Positions 1 to 8,425 are shown, counted from the first letter of the stretch. The stretch: DNA of 64,000 nt from PHAA01 sp022706565 (GCA_040769385.1 JAXGLD010000003.1:248001-312000); one strand, 5' to 3'. Translations and numbers: made by a program. Notes: generated by a model from the letters alone, not told the origin.

Positions 1-411
1 GGCGATAATACCATGGCCGCATTGATGACCCGCGCCTTGACCGAGATCATCCGGATGGGTGAATCCCTGGGCGGAGATCCCCGCACCTTTATCGGTTTGA
101 GCGGACTGGGCGATTTGGTAGTCACCTGCGGGAGCCGCCATTCCCGCAACCGCCGGGCGGGAGAATTGATAGGCCAAGGTTTGAGTCTGGATGAAGCTTT
201 GGAGCAGATAGGCATGGTTGTGGAGGGTGCGCCGACCTGCCGGATAGTACATAAAATGGCTTTGCAAGAAGGTATTGAGATGCCGATTACCCGGGCTTGT
301 TACCAGGTATTGTACGAGAATCGCGACCCCCGCGAAGCGGTCCTTTACCTTATGCAGCGGCAGCGGAAGAACGAGACTGAAGATATCGGGGGATTATCCA
401 CCGATTGGTAA
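1..411 (+). CDS. gpsA: Glycerol-3-phosphate dehydrogenase [NAD(P)+], C-terminal part
   Basis: The reading frame is open from the first base, so the gene begins outside the window; about 136 C-terminal residues are present. GpsA reduces dihydroxyacetone phosphate to sn-glycerol 3-phosphate for phospholipid synthesis in the cytoplasm. The visible start, GDNTMAALMTRALTEI, is the conserved substrate-binding stretch of the C-terminal helical domain (family form GxNxKAALxTRGLxEI), followed by GLSGLGDLVVTC and a typical SRNRRAGELIG segment. A terminator-like hairpin follows about 65 bases later. The gpsA-spoIVA neighbourhood is common in spore-forming Firmicutes. Only the fragment's N-terminal boundary is uncertain. 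Confidence 0.95.
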   Translation, partial: GDNTMAALMTRALTEIIRMGESLGGDPRTFIGLSGLGDLVVTCGSRHSRNRRAGELIGQGLSLDEALEQIGMVVEGAPTCRIVHKMALQEGIEMPITRACYQVLYENRDPREAVLYLMQRQRKNETEDIGGLSTDW

Positions 412-477
412 CTAGAAAATAGAGTCATACATCCGTTACAAAGAGAATAAGTTTAGAAAAGACGGGGAAGGGCTGGT

Positions 478-510
478 AAAAAGTGTGGCAAATATCACAC
501 TTTTTTTCTT
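478..510 (+). terminator. Intrinsic terminator after gpsA
   Basis: A 10-bp stem (AAAAAGTGTG pairing with CACACTTTTT) with an 8-base loop runs directly into a T tract. It separates gpsA from spoIVA, which suggests that spoIVA has its own promoter in the 511-620 stretch. I could not assign a convincing sporulation-sigma promoter there. Confidence 0.75.
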
Positions 511-640
511 TTCTGGTTATAATCGTGAATCCGCATAAATATATTTATAGTGTTATAGCCGATTGTCCAATTACGAGGCTATCCTGATTCGGAGGGAGGA
601 GCCGAATAAAAGTCTAAATCCAAGGGAGGGAGAAAGAGAA

Positions 641-2119
641 GTGGAAGGAAATAACATTTTAGACGACATCGCTGAAAGAACGGGGGGAGACATCTACTTA
701 GGAGTAGTTGGCCCGGTAAGAACTGGCAAATCAACGTTTGTAAAAAGGTTCATGGATCTTATGGTACTGCCCAATATCCAGGACCTCTATGAACGGGAAC
801 GTGCCAAAGATGAATTGCCCCAGAGCGGCGCTGGCAAGACCATCACAACTACCGAACCAAAGTTTGTGCCTAACGAAGCCGTAGAGATTTTCACCAAGAA
901 CGGCATATCATTGAAGGTCCGCCTGATTGATTGCGTCGGTTATGCGGTGGAAGGTGCCCTGGGCTACGAAGAAGATGAAGAACCTCGCATGGTAAAGACT
1001 CCCTGGTTTGACTACGAGGTTCCCTTCGAAGAAGCGGCCGAGATAGGGACCAGGAAGGTAATTGCCGACCATTCCACCATCGGTATCGTAATGATCACCG
1101 ATGGCAGCATCAGTGACATCCCGCGGGCTAATTACATTGATGCCGAAGAGAGGGTCATCCGCGAACTTAAAGAAATCAACAAGCCCTTTGTGGTCTTGTT
1201 GAACTCTACCCATCCGTTTAACCAGGAAACCATGGCTCTGGTCGATGAACTGAGCAATAAGTATGAAGCCCCCATCATACCGATGGATGCAGCCAATGTA
1301 AGTTCGGAGCAGATACTTAGTATTCTGGAAGAAGTGCTGTACGAATTCCCGGTCCAGGAGGTCAATATCAGGCTGCCGTTGTGGGTGGATGAGTTGGATG
1401 AGGAATACTGGCTGAGGGCTGATTTGGAAGAAGCCATCCGCAATGTCCTGCGTGAAATTCAGAAGGTGCGCGACATTGACAAGGCTATCGAGAAGTTATC
1501 CGATATAGAAAATGTCAGTTATGTAAACCTGGAAGAAATGAACCTGGGAACCGGTACTGCCGCCATTGACGTCACGGTACCGGACGAACTGTTCTACAGA
1601 TCCTTGAGTGATGTGAGCGGATTCACGGTCGAAGGCAACCAGGATATCATTCGCATTATGAAGGACCTCAGTTTTGCCAGGAAGGAATATGAGAAGATAG
1701 CGCCGGCCCTGGCTGAGGTACAGGAGGCCGGATACGGGGTGGTGACCCCACGCCTCGAAGAGATGATCCTGGAAGAACCGGAACTGATCAGGCATGGCAG
1801 CCGATTTGGAGTTAGACTCAAAGCCAAGGCGCCATCGTTGCATATTATAAGGGCTGACATTACTACCGAGATAACCCCGATTATCGGAACCGAAAAACAG
1901 ACCGAAGAACTGGTGCGCTACATGCTGGACGAATTTGAGGAAAATCCCACCAAGATCTGGGAATCCAATATATTCGGCAAATCCCTGCATGATCTGGTGC
2001 GCGAGGGTATCCAGAACAAGCTCCACCGCATGCCGGAAAACGCCCAGGTCAAATTGCAGGACACCCTGCAGAGGATTGTCAACGATGGCAGTGGAGGATT
2101 GATCTGTATTATAATCTAA
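641..2119 (+). CDS. spoIVA: Stage IV sporulation protein A (spore coat ATPase SpoIVA)
   Basis: SpoIVA is the mother-cell ATPase that polymerises on the forespore surface and anchors the coat. The protein has the family's GTPase-like N-terminal domain: DIYLGVVGPVRTGKST is the Walker A region about 30 residues in, and the C-terminus ends in GGLICIII, the classic SpoIVA tail that contacts the forespore membrane anchor. I chose the GTG at 641 because AAGGGAGGG lies just upstream and the product is then 492 residues, the same length as the Bacillus subtilis protein. The frame stays open to a TTG at 563, but the extra 26 residues do not look like family sequence. It forms a single-gene unit between two terminators. 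Its presence is strong evidence that the host makes endospores. Confidence 0.96.
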   Translation: MEGNNILDDIAERTGGDIYLGVVGPVRTGKSTFVKRFMDLMVLPNIQDLYERERAKDELPQSGAGKTITTTEPKFVPNEAVEIFTKNGISLKVRLIDCVGYAVEGALGYEEDEEPRMVKTPWFDYEVPFEEAAEIGTRKVIADHSTIGIVMITDGSISDIPRANYIDAEERVIRELKEINKPFVVLLNSTHPFNQETMALVDELSNKYEAPIIPMDAANVSSEQILSILEEVLYEFPVQEVNIRLPLWVDELDEEYWLRADLEEAIRNVLREIQKVRDIDKAIEKLSDIENVSYVNLEEMNLGTGTAAIDVTVPDELFYRSLSDVSGFTVEGNQDIIRIMKDLSFARKEYEKIAPALAEVQEAGYGVVTPRLEEMILEEPELIRHGSRFGVRLKAKAPSLHIIRADITTEITPIIGTEKQTEELVRYMLDEFEENPTKIWESNIFGKSLHDLVREGIQNKLHRMPENAQVKLQDTLQRIVNDGSGGLICIII

Positions 2120-2135
2120 CCGCCCGGCAGGTGTT

Positions 2136-2176
2136 AAAGGGACGTATCTGCTCTAAGCAGACCGCGTCCCTTTTTT
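2136..2176 (+). terminator. Intrinsic terminator after spoIVA
   Basis: AAGGGACG pairs with CGTCCCTT, with a second TCTGC/GCAGA helix stacked inside, and the outer stem ends in six T. It closes the spoIVA unit. Confidence 0.85.
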
Positions 2177-2217
2177 ACGTTTAATGGCGCGAATATTTCA
2201 GCCGGCCGCTGGCAATC

Positions 2218-2246
2218 TTGACATTTGCAGCCGCATTCGTTTTAAT
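2218..2246 (+). promoter_or_regulatory. Sigma-A-type promoter for hom-lysC (distal)
   Basis: TTGACA, a 17-base spacer and TTTAAT. This matches the consensus at 11 of 12 positions. It predicts a leader of about 200 bases before hom that contains the hairpin at 2313-2341 and a possible 53-codon ORF (2266-2427). Confidence 0.7.
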
Positions 2247-2312
2247 AAAGCTTGGAGCTTGAATCATGACCCGAATAGGCATTCTGGCCAAGCCCAAAGG
2301 AACGGAATCCAA

Positions 2313-2341
2313 CTCCGGGAAACAATTTTTGTTCCCGGGGT
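2313..2341 (+). other. Hairpin in the hom leader, possible attenuator
   Basis: CCGGGAAACAA and TTGTTCCCGG form a nearly perfect stem with one bulge and a short T loop, followed by TTATTTTG rather than a clean T run. It lies between the two candidate hom promoters, so it could act as an attenuator on the distal transcript. No T-box or riboswitch consensus accompanies it. Confidence 0.4.
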
Positions 2342-2398
2342 TATTTTGTGTTCAGGAAATGCTGCCATACCGCCAAAGATCCAGGCTCACCCTGAACC

Positions 2399-2428
2399 TT
2401 GCCGGCCGTGAAAAGCAAGTGCTATAAT
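2399..2428 (+). promoter_or_regulatory. Possible second promoter close to hom
   Basis: TTGCCG, an 18-base spacer and a perfect TATAAT. Transcripts would begin about 15 bases before the hom start codon, leaving just enough room for the AGGAGG ribosome binding site. It would bypass the upstream hairpin. Confidence 0.45.
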
Positions 2429-2450
2429 GTCGGAATCAGGAGGTAATTGT

Positions 2451-3737
2451 ATGATAAACATAGGTTTATTAGGATGCGGAACCGTAGGATCAGGGGTAGT
2501 CAAATTGCTGCAGGAAAACCGCGCCGCCATCGAGGCCAAGACCAACTCCCAGCTCTCCATTGTCAAGGTGCTGGAACTGGACCGGCAAAAATGCCTGCAG
2601 TCAGGTATCGATGACAGTATCATAACAGACAATATCGAGGAGATCATCAATGATGAATCCATTGACATAGTGGTGGAGCTGATCGGGGGGATCGAGCCTG
2701 CCTTGAGTTTCATTACGGCTGCTATGAAAAAGGGCAAACATGTGGTAACTGCCAATAAGGATCTGATTGCCGAGCATGGCGAGGAACTCTTTGCTACTGC
2801 GGCTGAAAACGGAGTGGATTTCTATTTTGAAGCCAGCGTGGGCGGAGGGATACCAATTGTTTATCCCTTGAAGCAATCCCTGGCCGGCAACAAGATCCAG
2901 GAAGTTATCGGTATCCTGAACGGCACTACCAATTACATCCTCACCAAAATGAGCCAGGAAGGCCGCGATTTTGAGGAGGTGCTCCAGGAAGCCCAGCAAC
3001 TGGGTTATGCTGAATCCGACCCCACCGCAGATATCGGGGGTTGGGATGCCGCCCGCAAGATAGCCATTTTATCCTCGATCGCCTTCAACAGCCGGGTCAC
3101 TCTATCAGATGTATATGTTGAAGGTATCACCTCCATTAATGCCAAAGACATATTGTATGCCCGTGAACTTGGATTTGTAATTAAACTCCTGGCTATAGCC
3201 AAGGAATCCGACGGTAAGATACAGTCCCGGGTCCATCCGGCCTTTCTCCCTATGGGTCACCCTCTGGCTAATGTCAACGGGGTTTTCAACGCCATCTTCG
3301 TGCGTGGCAATGCAGTCGGAGATGTGATGCATTTCGGCCGGGGGGCGGGGCAGATGCCCACCGCCAGCGCGGTGGTGGGAGATATCATCGAGATCGGGCG
3401 CAACATGGCCTTCCAAATCAATTCCCGGATTGGCTGCACCTGCTACGAAGAAAAAGAGATACTACCCATAGATGAGTTGTGTGCCCAGTACTATATCCGA
3501 ATGAATGTAACCGACCGTCCCGGGGTTTTGGCGGGAATAGCCGGAGTGTTCGGAGCCAACCAGGTCAGCATCGCCAGTGTGATCCAGAAATCCAGCAGCG
3601 CTGACAAGGCGGAACTAATCCTGATAACCCATACCGTCAAGGAAAAATACCTGCAGGATTCGCTCCAGACCCTCAGAAGAATGGATATAGTAGCTGAAAT
3701 CAACAATGTAATCAGGCTCGAGGGTGTTGAAGAATAG
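2451..3737 (+). CDS. hom: Homoserine dehydrogenase
   Basis: Hom reduces aspartate semialdehyde to homoserine with NAD(P)H, the branch point towards threonine and methionine. The 428-residue protein has an N-terminal Rossmann fold (GLLGCGTVGSGVV at the start), the catalytic-domain signature with GILNGTTNYILTKM, and a C-terminal ACT domain (DRPGVLAGIAGVFG) of the kind that senses threonine. The ATG at 2451 is preceded by AGGAGG at a good distance; an in-frame start 24 bases upstream lacks this. lysC follows 14 bases later, so the two are co-transcribed. thrC lies separately at 8479 and no thrB is present in the window. Confidence 0.95.
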   Translation: MINIGLLGCGTVGSGVVKLLQENRAAIEAKTNSQLSIVKVLELDRQKCLQSGIDDSIITDNIEEIINDESIDIVVELIGGIEPALSFITAAMKKGKHVVTANKDLIAEHGEELFATAAENGVDFYFEASVGGGIPIVYPLKQSLAGNKIQEVIGILNGTTNYILTKMSQEGRDFEEVLQEAQQLGYAESDPTADIGGWDAARKIAILSSIAFNSRVTLSDVYVEGITSINAKDILYARELGFVIKLLAIAKESDGKIQSRVHPAFLPMGHPLANVNGVFNAIFVRGNAVGDVMHFGRGAGQMPTASAVVGDIIEIGRNMAFQINSRIGCTCYEEKEILPIDELCAQYYIRMNVTDRPGVLAGIAGVFGANQVSIASVIQKSSSADKAELILITHTVKEKYLQDSLQTLRRMDIVAEINNVIRLEGVEE

Positions 3738-3751
3738 AAGGAGTGAAGGAA

Positions 3752-4972
3752 TTGTCTTTGTGGGTCACAAAATTTGGAGGAAGCTCGGTAGGCTCATTGG
3801 AAAGGATAAGCAGGGTTGCCCAGCGCATAGCCGAGATCAAGAATCGTGGTGATAATGTAGTGGTGGTGGTGTCAGCCATGGGAGATACCACTGATGAATT
3901 ACTGGAGCTGGCCTGGAATATCAGCAACGACCTGCCCGCACGAGAACTGGACATGCTGCTGGCTACTGGGGAACAACAGTCGGCCGCATTATTGGCCATG
4001 GCCCTGGCCAGCATCAATTGCCCGGCGGTTTCCTTGACTGGTTGGCAGGCCGGTATCGAGTCCGACAGCCAATATGGCAAGGCCCTGATCATGAATCTGG
4101 ATACCAGACGTATCAACCGTGAACTGGCTCAGGGCAAGGTAGTAATAATTGCCGGATTTCAGGGTATTTCCCCCGATGGGGATATCACAACCCTGGGGAG
4201 AGGTGGATCTGACACCTCTGCAGTGGCCCTGGCCGCTAGTCTTAAGGCCGACCATTGCATAATATACACTGATGTCGATGGGGTATATACAGCTGATCCC
4301 CGCATCGTTGACAGCGCCCGCAAGATCTCATCAATATCCTATGAGGAGATGCTGGAACTAGCTAGTTTGGGAGCGGTGGTTCTGCAGCCCCGGGCGGCTG
4401 AATTTGCCATGCTCTATAATGTGGATGTCGAAGTCAGAAGCAGTTTCAATAATAATCCGGGTACTTTGATTACGGAGGTTGCTAAAATGGAGAAGCAAAG
4501 AGTGGTAAGCGGGATCGCCCATGATACCAATGTGGCTAGGATAGCCTTGTTCGATGTGCCGGATCAACCCGGGGTGGCCAGTATAATTTTCAAAATCCTG
4601 GCCGATCATTGCATTAATGTGGATATGGTCATCCAGAGCGCTATGCGTGATGATCGCAACGATATTGCATTTACCATCGAAAGGAACGAATTCAATAAAG
4701 CCCGTCATGTGGTGAATGAGATTGTAATCAAGATTGGAGCCTCCGGGATGTCCTTCAGCACCGAAGTGGCCAAGGTATCCATAGTGGGCGCGGGGATGCA
4801 GAGCAATCGGGGAGTGGCTGCGGCCATGTTTGACGCCCTGGCCCGGCAGGATATCAATATCCATATGATCAGTACCTCGGAAATCAAGATATCCTGTATC
4901 ATCGACGAGGATCGCATCGAGGATGCAGTCAAGGCCCTGCACAAGGCTTTCCATCTGGACGAAGGCGAATAG
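3752..4972 (+). CDS. lysC: Aspartate kinase
   Basis: Phosphorylates aspartate, the first step towards lysine, threonine and methionine. KFGGSSVGS at the N-terminus is the kinase signature, GRGGSDTSAVALAASL is the second kinase motif, and the C-terminal third carries tandem ACT domains (DQPGVASIIFKIL, then VSIVGAGMQSNRGVAAAMF) that bind the feedback amino acid. The start is uncertain: GTG at 3743 overlaps its own ribosome binding site, so TTG at 3752 (or TTG at 3758) behind GAAGGAG is more likely. The 406-residue length is normal for the single-domain class. It sits directly behind hom, and an intrinsic terminator follows. Confidence 0.94.
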   Translation: MSLWVTKFGGSSVGSLERISRVAQRIAEIKNRGDNVVVVVSAMGDTTDELLELAWNISNDLPARELDMLLATGEQQSAALLAMALASINCPAVSLTGWQAGIESDSQYGKALIMNLDTRRINRELAQGKVVIIAGFQGISPDGDITTLGRGGSDTSAVALAASLKADHCIIYTDVDGVYTADPRIVDSARKISSISYEEMLELASLGAVVLQPRAAEFAMLYNVDVEVRSSFNNNPGTLITEVAKMEKQRVVSGIAHDTNVARIALFDVPDQPGVASIIFKILADHCINVDMVIQSAMRDDRNDIAFTIERNEFNKARHVVNEIVIKIGASGMSFSTEVAKVSIVGAGMQSNRGVAAAMFDALARQDINIHMISTSEIKISCIIDEDRIEDAVKALHKAFHLDEGE

Positions 4973-5047
4973 GGACGCCATGACCATAAGGGTGATGATG
5001 TAATCCAAAGATAAGCCATTTAAAATTATAAGGTGAAGATAAGTTTG

Positions 5048-5076
5048 AAAAGAGGGCGAATAGCTCTCTTTTTTCA
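5048..5076 (+). terminator. Intrinsic terminator after hom-lysC
   Basis: AAAAGAGGGC pairs with GCTCTCTTTT (one G-U pair) around a 5-base loop, continuing into T6. It ends the hom-lysC unit. Confidence 0.8.
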
Positions 5077-5130
5077 TAAGCACAGGGGACCTATCTAAAG
5101 GCTGTATAATTTTGGTTTGGTTTAGGTATC

Positions 5131-5159
5131 TTAATTATGAGGCCATAGTGTGGTATAAT
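5131..5159 (+). promoter_or_regulatory. Promoter for the carD-like gene
   Basis: TTAATT, 17 bases, TATAAT preceded by TGTGG. The 367-base stretch between lysC and the CarD gene holds the lysC terminator, this promoter, and the competing hairpins at 5240-5290. No gene is visible in it. Confidence 0.5.
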
Positions 5160-5239
5160 ATATAAGACCATAAATATTTTAGTATATCATTTGGCAACAT
5201 CTATTACATCAGAATTTGATTGTTGATTTATTTTTAGGA

Positions 5240-5290
5240 GGGAATGTAGTTTCGGCGGCATTATTCCCAGTTGTCGAAACTGCTTTTTTT
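5240..5290 (+). other. Two overlapping hairpins in the carD leader (attenuator-like)
   Basis: Helix one pairs GGGAAT (5240-5245) with ATTCCC (5263-5268). Helix two pairs GTAGTTTCG (5246-5254) with CGAAACTGC (5275-5283) and ends in seven T, a terminator. The 5' arm of helix two lies in the loop of helix one, so the two can only coexist as a pseudoknot and otherwise exclude each other. This geometry fits conditional termination of the downstream gene. Confidence 0.5.
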
Positions 5291-5339
5291 GTTTCCCGTT
5301 CATAAATTGGTTTTGTATTCTTGAGCAAGGAGGGTGTCT

Positions 5340-5849
5340 ATGTTCAAAGTAAATGACTATATTGTGTACGGTCTGACAGGAGTATGTCAGATCACGGATA
5401 TTGCCAAGGATGAGATAAGTAACAATGAAACCGAATACTACGTGTTGAATCCCATTAGCAATAAAAACTTAACCATCAAGATTCCCGTCGGCAATCGACG
5501 TGTGGCGATGAGACCGATCATAACCAAAGATGATATAGCTGCATTAATCGAATCCATTCCGGAAACAGATAATGTTTGGGTGGGTGATGAGAGACAAAGG
5601 AGCATAAGCTTTAAGACTGCTCTTAAATCGGGCAAAAACGAGGAACTAATAAAAATTGTCCGGACCTTGCATCTGGAAAAAGAAGCAAAATCGATGGCCG
5701 GCAAGAAGCTAACCAAAACCGATGAAGATATCATGAATATCGCGGAAAAACAATTATCTGAAGAATTTGCGGTAGCTTTGGATATTTCACCCGATGAAGT
5801 TTTGCCCTATATTCTTGAACATATTCCAAAAACCAGTGATATCGAATAA
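5340..5849 (+). CDS. CarD/CdnL-family transcription regulator
   Basis: The N-terminal part (FKVNDYIVYGLTGVCQI) is the RNA-polymerase-interacting, Tudor-like fold of the CarD/CdnL family, and NRRVAMRPIITKDDI is the usual end of that domain. The rest is helical, as in CdnL. Such proteins bind the beta subunit and stabilise open promoter complexes. The length of 169 residues is normal. The ATG at 5340 follows AAGGAGGG; a GTG six bases earlier falls inside that site. The gene is transcribed alone behind a structured leader. CarD-like proteins are common in Clostridia, often tied to stress or rRNA transcription, but its targets cannot be read here. Confidence 0.88.
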   Translation: MFKVNDYIVYGLTGVCQITDIAKDEISNNETEYYVLNPISNKNLTIKIPVGNRRVAMRPIITKDDIAALIESIPETDNVWVGDERQRSISFKTALKSGKNEELIKIVRTLHLEKEAKSMAGKKLTKTDEDIMNIAEKQLSEEFAVALDISPDEVLPYILEHIPKTSDIE

Positions 5850-5918
5850 ATCGAAATAAGGAGTCAACTGGGGCGCACTTATCTTGTTTTCATTCCTATA
5901 ATTAAATAATCAGATTAC

Positions 5919-5962
5919 AAGCCCGGTCAGCGAGTATCAACTTGAGGGTCGGGTCTTTTTAT
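5919..5962 (+). terminator. Probable terminator after the carD-like gene
   Basis: AAGCCCGG pairs imperfectly with TCGGGTCTT and is followed by T5. The loop is large, so this is less certain than the other terminators. Confidence 0.5.
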
Positions 5963-6073
5963 GGCATTGGAGTCAGAGCAAGCCTGTCAAGGTTTGGACA
6001 CCAATGCAAATCGATATTTGTTGTATAATAGTAGACACTAACAGATTGTGTGGAGAGTGGGGAGGGGATTGAT

Positions 6074-6514
6074 TTGATCAAAAAGATAATGGTGGCTTTG
6101 GATAATTCCAAGACCGCCGACCGGGTAATGGCCCAAGCGGTCGATTTAGCTCGGGTTTATCAGGCCCAGCTATTGGCGGTGTCAGTCATCAACTATTCGC
6201 TGCTGAGTGACATTGACAATGTGGCCGATGCCCCGACTCCCAAGTTGACAGAGGCTATCTATGCCTGGACCGGTACCTTTCAGGAGGTTCTGGACAGATG
6301 TAAGGATTTGGCCCGCGACAATAGGGTTGAGTTCTTCCAGGAGATGTTGAGCGGCAATCCGGCCGAAGAGATCATCAAGTATGCCGACGCCAATGATGTG
6401 GACTTGATTATTATGGGTCACATCGGAAGAACTGCTGCCACCGGATTTCTGATGGGCAGTGTTTCCCAACGGGTAGCGACCCACAGCAAAAAATCGGTGA
6501 TGATAATAAAATAG
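6074..6514 (+). CDS. Universal stress protein (UspA family)
   Basis: A 146-residue single Usp domain. MVALDNSKTADRVMAQAVDLA is the first beta strand with the ATP-facing Asp. The C-terminal GHIGRTAATGFLMGSVSQRVATHSKKSVMII contains the ATP-binding pattern G-x2-G-x9-G-S/T (here GHIGR then GFLMGSVS), which suggests an ATP-binding member. I chose the TTG at 6074 because GGAGGGGA stands six bases upstream; the earlier in-frame GTG at 6050 lacks a binding site. It is a single gene between the CarD-like unit and a tRNA. Its stress role is generic to the family. Confidence 0.9.
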   Translation: MIKKIMVALDNSKTADRVMAQAVDLARVYQAQLLAVSVINYSLLSDIDNVADAPTPKLTEAIYAWTGTFQEVLDRCKDLARDNRVEFFQEMLSGNPAEEIIKYADANDVDLIIMGHIGRTAATGFLMGSVSQRVATHSKKSVMIIK

Positions 6515-6533
6515 CCACCTGCCTGTATGCTGC

Positions 6534-6562
6534 TTGACGAAGAATCCATTGTGTTATAGAAT
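6534..6562 (+). promoter_or_regulatory. Promoter for tRNA-Pro
   Basis: TTGACG, 17-base spacer, TAGAAT, with the tRNA starting 12 bases beyond the -10 hexamer. Confidence 0.65.
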
Positions 6563-6573
6563 ATTCTTTGCGC

Positions 6574-6651
6574 CGGGGTGTAGCTCAGTTTGGTATGAGC
6601 GCTACGTTGGGGACGTAGAGGCCGCTGGTTCAAGTCCAGTCACTCCGACCA
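6574..6651 (+). tRNA. tRNA-Pro (anticodon GGG)
   Basis: The acceptor arms CGGGGTG and CACTCCG pair with one G-U. The anticodon stem CTACG/CGTAG encloses TTGGGGA, so the anticodon is GGG. A canonical T loop TTCAAGT and an encoded ACCA end are present. It stands alone with its own promoter and terminator. Confidence 0.95.
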
Positions 6652-6662
6652 TTTGCTGATAT

Positions 6663-6704
6663 ACCACTCATTTTTCTAACCAAGAAAAGGGAGTGGTTTT
6701 TTTG
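6663..6704 (+). terminator. Intrinsic terminator after tRNA-Pro
   Basis: ACCACTC pairs with GAGTGGT around an inner TTTTTCT/AAGAAAA helix and is followed by T6 or more. Confidence 0.8.
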
Positions 6705-6753
6705 TTGCAGAAATTCTTTATGGAGATTTCGCCTCAAGCGATGGTGCAAAAAA

Positions 6754-7653
6754 TTAGCGGCGGTAGAAGTACAGCTTGCCACTTTCCAGCTGGCAGTCAA
6801 GTTCTCCCAGGTCGTGCAGATAGGTGACAAAGGCACCCATGGTGGAGAGAGAAAAATAGTACTCCTTGAAGTCCAGCTGCAAATCCGCCAGGATGGTCAC
6901 TTCCTCCAGCAGTTCCTCCCGGGTGTGAGGCTGGGTCAGCAGATCCCTGATCAAATCCAAGTAATACTCCAAATTATCACGGTTGGTGCGGTTCAGTTGC
7001 AGTAGAGTGGGGCGGTCGTATACCCTATCCGCGTGACCCAGTACGAAATAATCATAGTCGAGTTCATCGATTAACTGGTAGGTGTTTAATTGGGCTCTGA
7101 TATCGTACAGGAAAGGATACGAGTACTTGGCGATAATCTCCTCGCTGAACAGGGCGTCACCGAGGAAGCAGACCCGATCCCGGGTGCCGATTCCCAGCAA
7201 ACCAGGAGCATGGCCGGGCAGGCTTATCACTTCGAACTTCTCCTCGTTTATCTTGTGAGTGCCTGGAGTCACGATCTCATCGACCCGCAGCCCTTTATTC
7301 TTGAGAAAATGGCGGGACAGTTCCCGGGGAGGGTGGGCTCCATATAGGTACATGGGGAAGAGACCACCGTTTTCCAGGATCAGCCCTTCCTCTGGGGAGG
7401 CCAGAAACAGGCTGCCGGGGAAATTCTCCTGGAAAAATGAATTTCCCCCGGCATGATCGATATGGTTGTGGGTATTCACTATGTATTTGACATTCAAATT
7501 GTTAGCCTGCAGTACGTTGGCTATTTTGCGTCCCTGTTGGTTGTTGTCGCCGCTGTCAATCAACAGGGTATATTTATCCTTGAAAACGTATACACCGATA
7601 TTGGTGGGGGCCGAAATATAATAGGTATTCCCGTTGATCTTGGTTAGGTTCAC
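6754..7653 (-). CDS. MBL-fold metallo-hydrolase
   Basis: A 299-residue metallo-beta-lactamase-fold protein. HNHIDHAGG (about residue 61) is the HxHxDH metal motif; GHAPG, GDALF and GHADR supply the later metal ligands. The C-terminal hundred residues are helical, as in glyoxalase-II-like or small-molecule hydrolase groups. The actual substrate cannot be told. It starts at a GTG preceded by GGAGG. The DUF2726 gene lies upstream on the same strand, 89 bases away, so they may share a transcript. Confidence 0.88.
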   Translation of the reverse strand: MNLTKINGNTYYISAPTNIGVYVFKDKYTLLIDSGDNNQQGRKIANVLQANNLNVKYIVNTHNHIDHAGGNSFFQENFPGSLFLASPEEGLILENGGLFPMYLYGAHPPRELSRHFLKNKGLRVDEIVTPGTHKINEEKFEVISLPGHAPGLLGIGTRDRVCFLGDALFSEEIIAKYSYPFLYDIRAQLNTYQLIDELDYDYFVLGHADRVYDRPTLLQLNRTNRDNLEYYLDLIRDLLTQPHTREELLEEVTILADLQLDFKEYYFSLSTMGAFVTYLHDLGELDCQLESGKLYFYRR

Positions 7654-7742
7654 AGTTTCCTCCTAGTTGAGCCCGGCAGGGCACACCGCGGTCCAAACAC
7701 TGTATCTGCGGGCAGCATCAAGGGGTATTGAGAGCGAAGTTT

Positions 7743-8288
7743 TCATAGGTTCAACCCGGCCTGCTGTAATGTTCGTACCATTTCTTCCTGTCCGGGTAAT
7801 TCGTTCAGATCCACTACGATAGATTTATAACCAGCTGTTTTCAAGGCATTTGCGGTAAACTGGTCGCTTATCTGCTGACGTTTGTTGCTGTCCGCCGACC
7901 TGAGGTTGACGACCAGGACCGGCTTGAAGTCTTCGGCATCATAGATCACCATATCGGCGACCCGTTCCCGGAGACGGTACAGATACTCCTGGCGGTTCTC
8001 GGTCCCGGTGGGGACTACCAACAAATCCGTCAATGGTACATGCGGGAATACGGTGTAGGCGCCTTCCCGGAATATTTCCTGGAAAGCTTTAAAAACCAGG
8101 AGTTCCCGGCTGGGCATGGGGTAATCATTCTTTTTATACGGCATCTGGTCGGCATTGATCCATTTCTCGCTGATATCGATGAAGTCGCCCCGCGGTGCCG
8201 GCTTTTCTTTGGCGGGGACGGACTTGAAATAATCGTACAGCAATTTCACCACTACTATTATTAATACAAGGGCGATAAATTGAGGCAT
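7743..8288 (-). CDS. DUF2726-type protein with N-terminal membrane anchor
   Basis: A 181-residue protein that opens with a hydrophobic helix (FIALVLIIVVVKLLYDYF), so it is probably membrane-anchored with the remainder in the cytoplasm. The later part (LTDLLVVPTGTENRQ, then VADMVIYDAEDFKPVLVVNL) matches the pattern of DUF2726, a domain related to restriction-endonuclease-like folds. A nuclease activity has not been shown for such proteins and is not claimed here. The start ATG at 8288 has AGGAGGATT in front; a 14-codon upstream extension has no binding site. Confidence 0.7.
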   Translation of the reverse strand: MPQFIALVLIIVVVKLLYDYFKSVPAKEKPAPRGDFIDISEKWINADQMPYKKNDYPMPSRELLVFKAFQEIFREGAYTVFPHVPLTDLLVVPTGTENRQEYLYRLRERVADMVIYDAEDFKPVLVVNLRSADSNKRQQISDQFTANALKTAGYKSIVVDLNELPGQEEMVRTLQQAGLNL

Positions 8289-8396
8289 ATGAATCCTCCT
8301 CCTGGCGCTCGTCTTATTGAAAACAAACAATTGCAGTCGTTTAATATATCATATACAAAATCGGGACAGTTTTGAGGAAATTTTACCGCGCCGGGG

Positions 8397-8425
8397 TTTA
8401 TAGGTATAGTGTTTCATTGTAGAAT
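8397..8425 (+). promoter_or_regulatory. Candidate promoter for thrC
   Basis: TTTATA, 17 bases, TAGAAT, about 55 bases before the thrC start. The hexamers are moderate (4 of 6 and 5 of 6). Confidence 0.4.

Noticed and set aside
563..640. Upstream extension of SpoIVA to TTG 563
   Set aside because: The added 26 residues do not resemble the family, and the strong site AAGGGAGGG sits before GTG 641, giving the standard length.
2184..2411. 75-codon ORF between spoIVA and hom
   Set aside because: No ribosome binding site, overlaps the promoter and hairpin of the hom leader, composition not protein-like.
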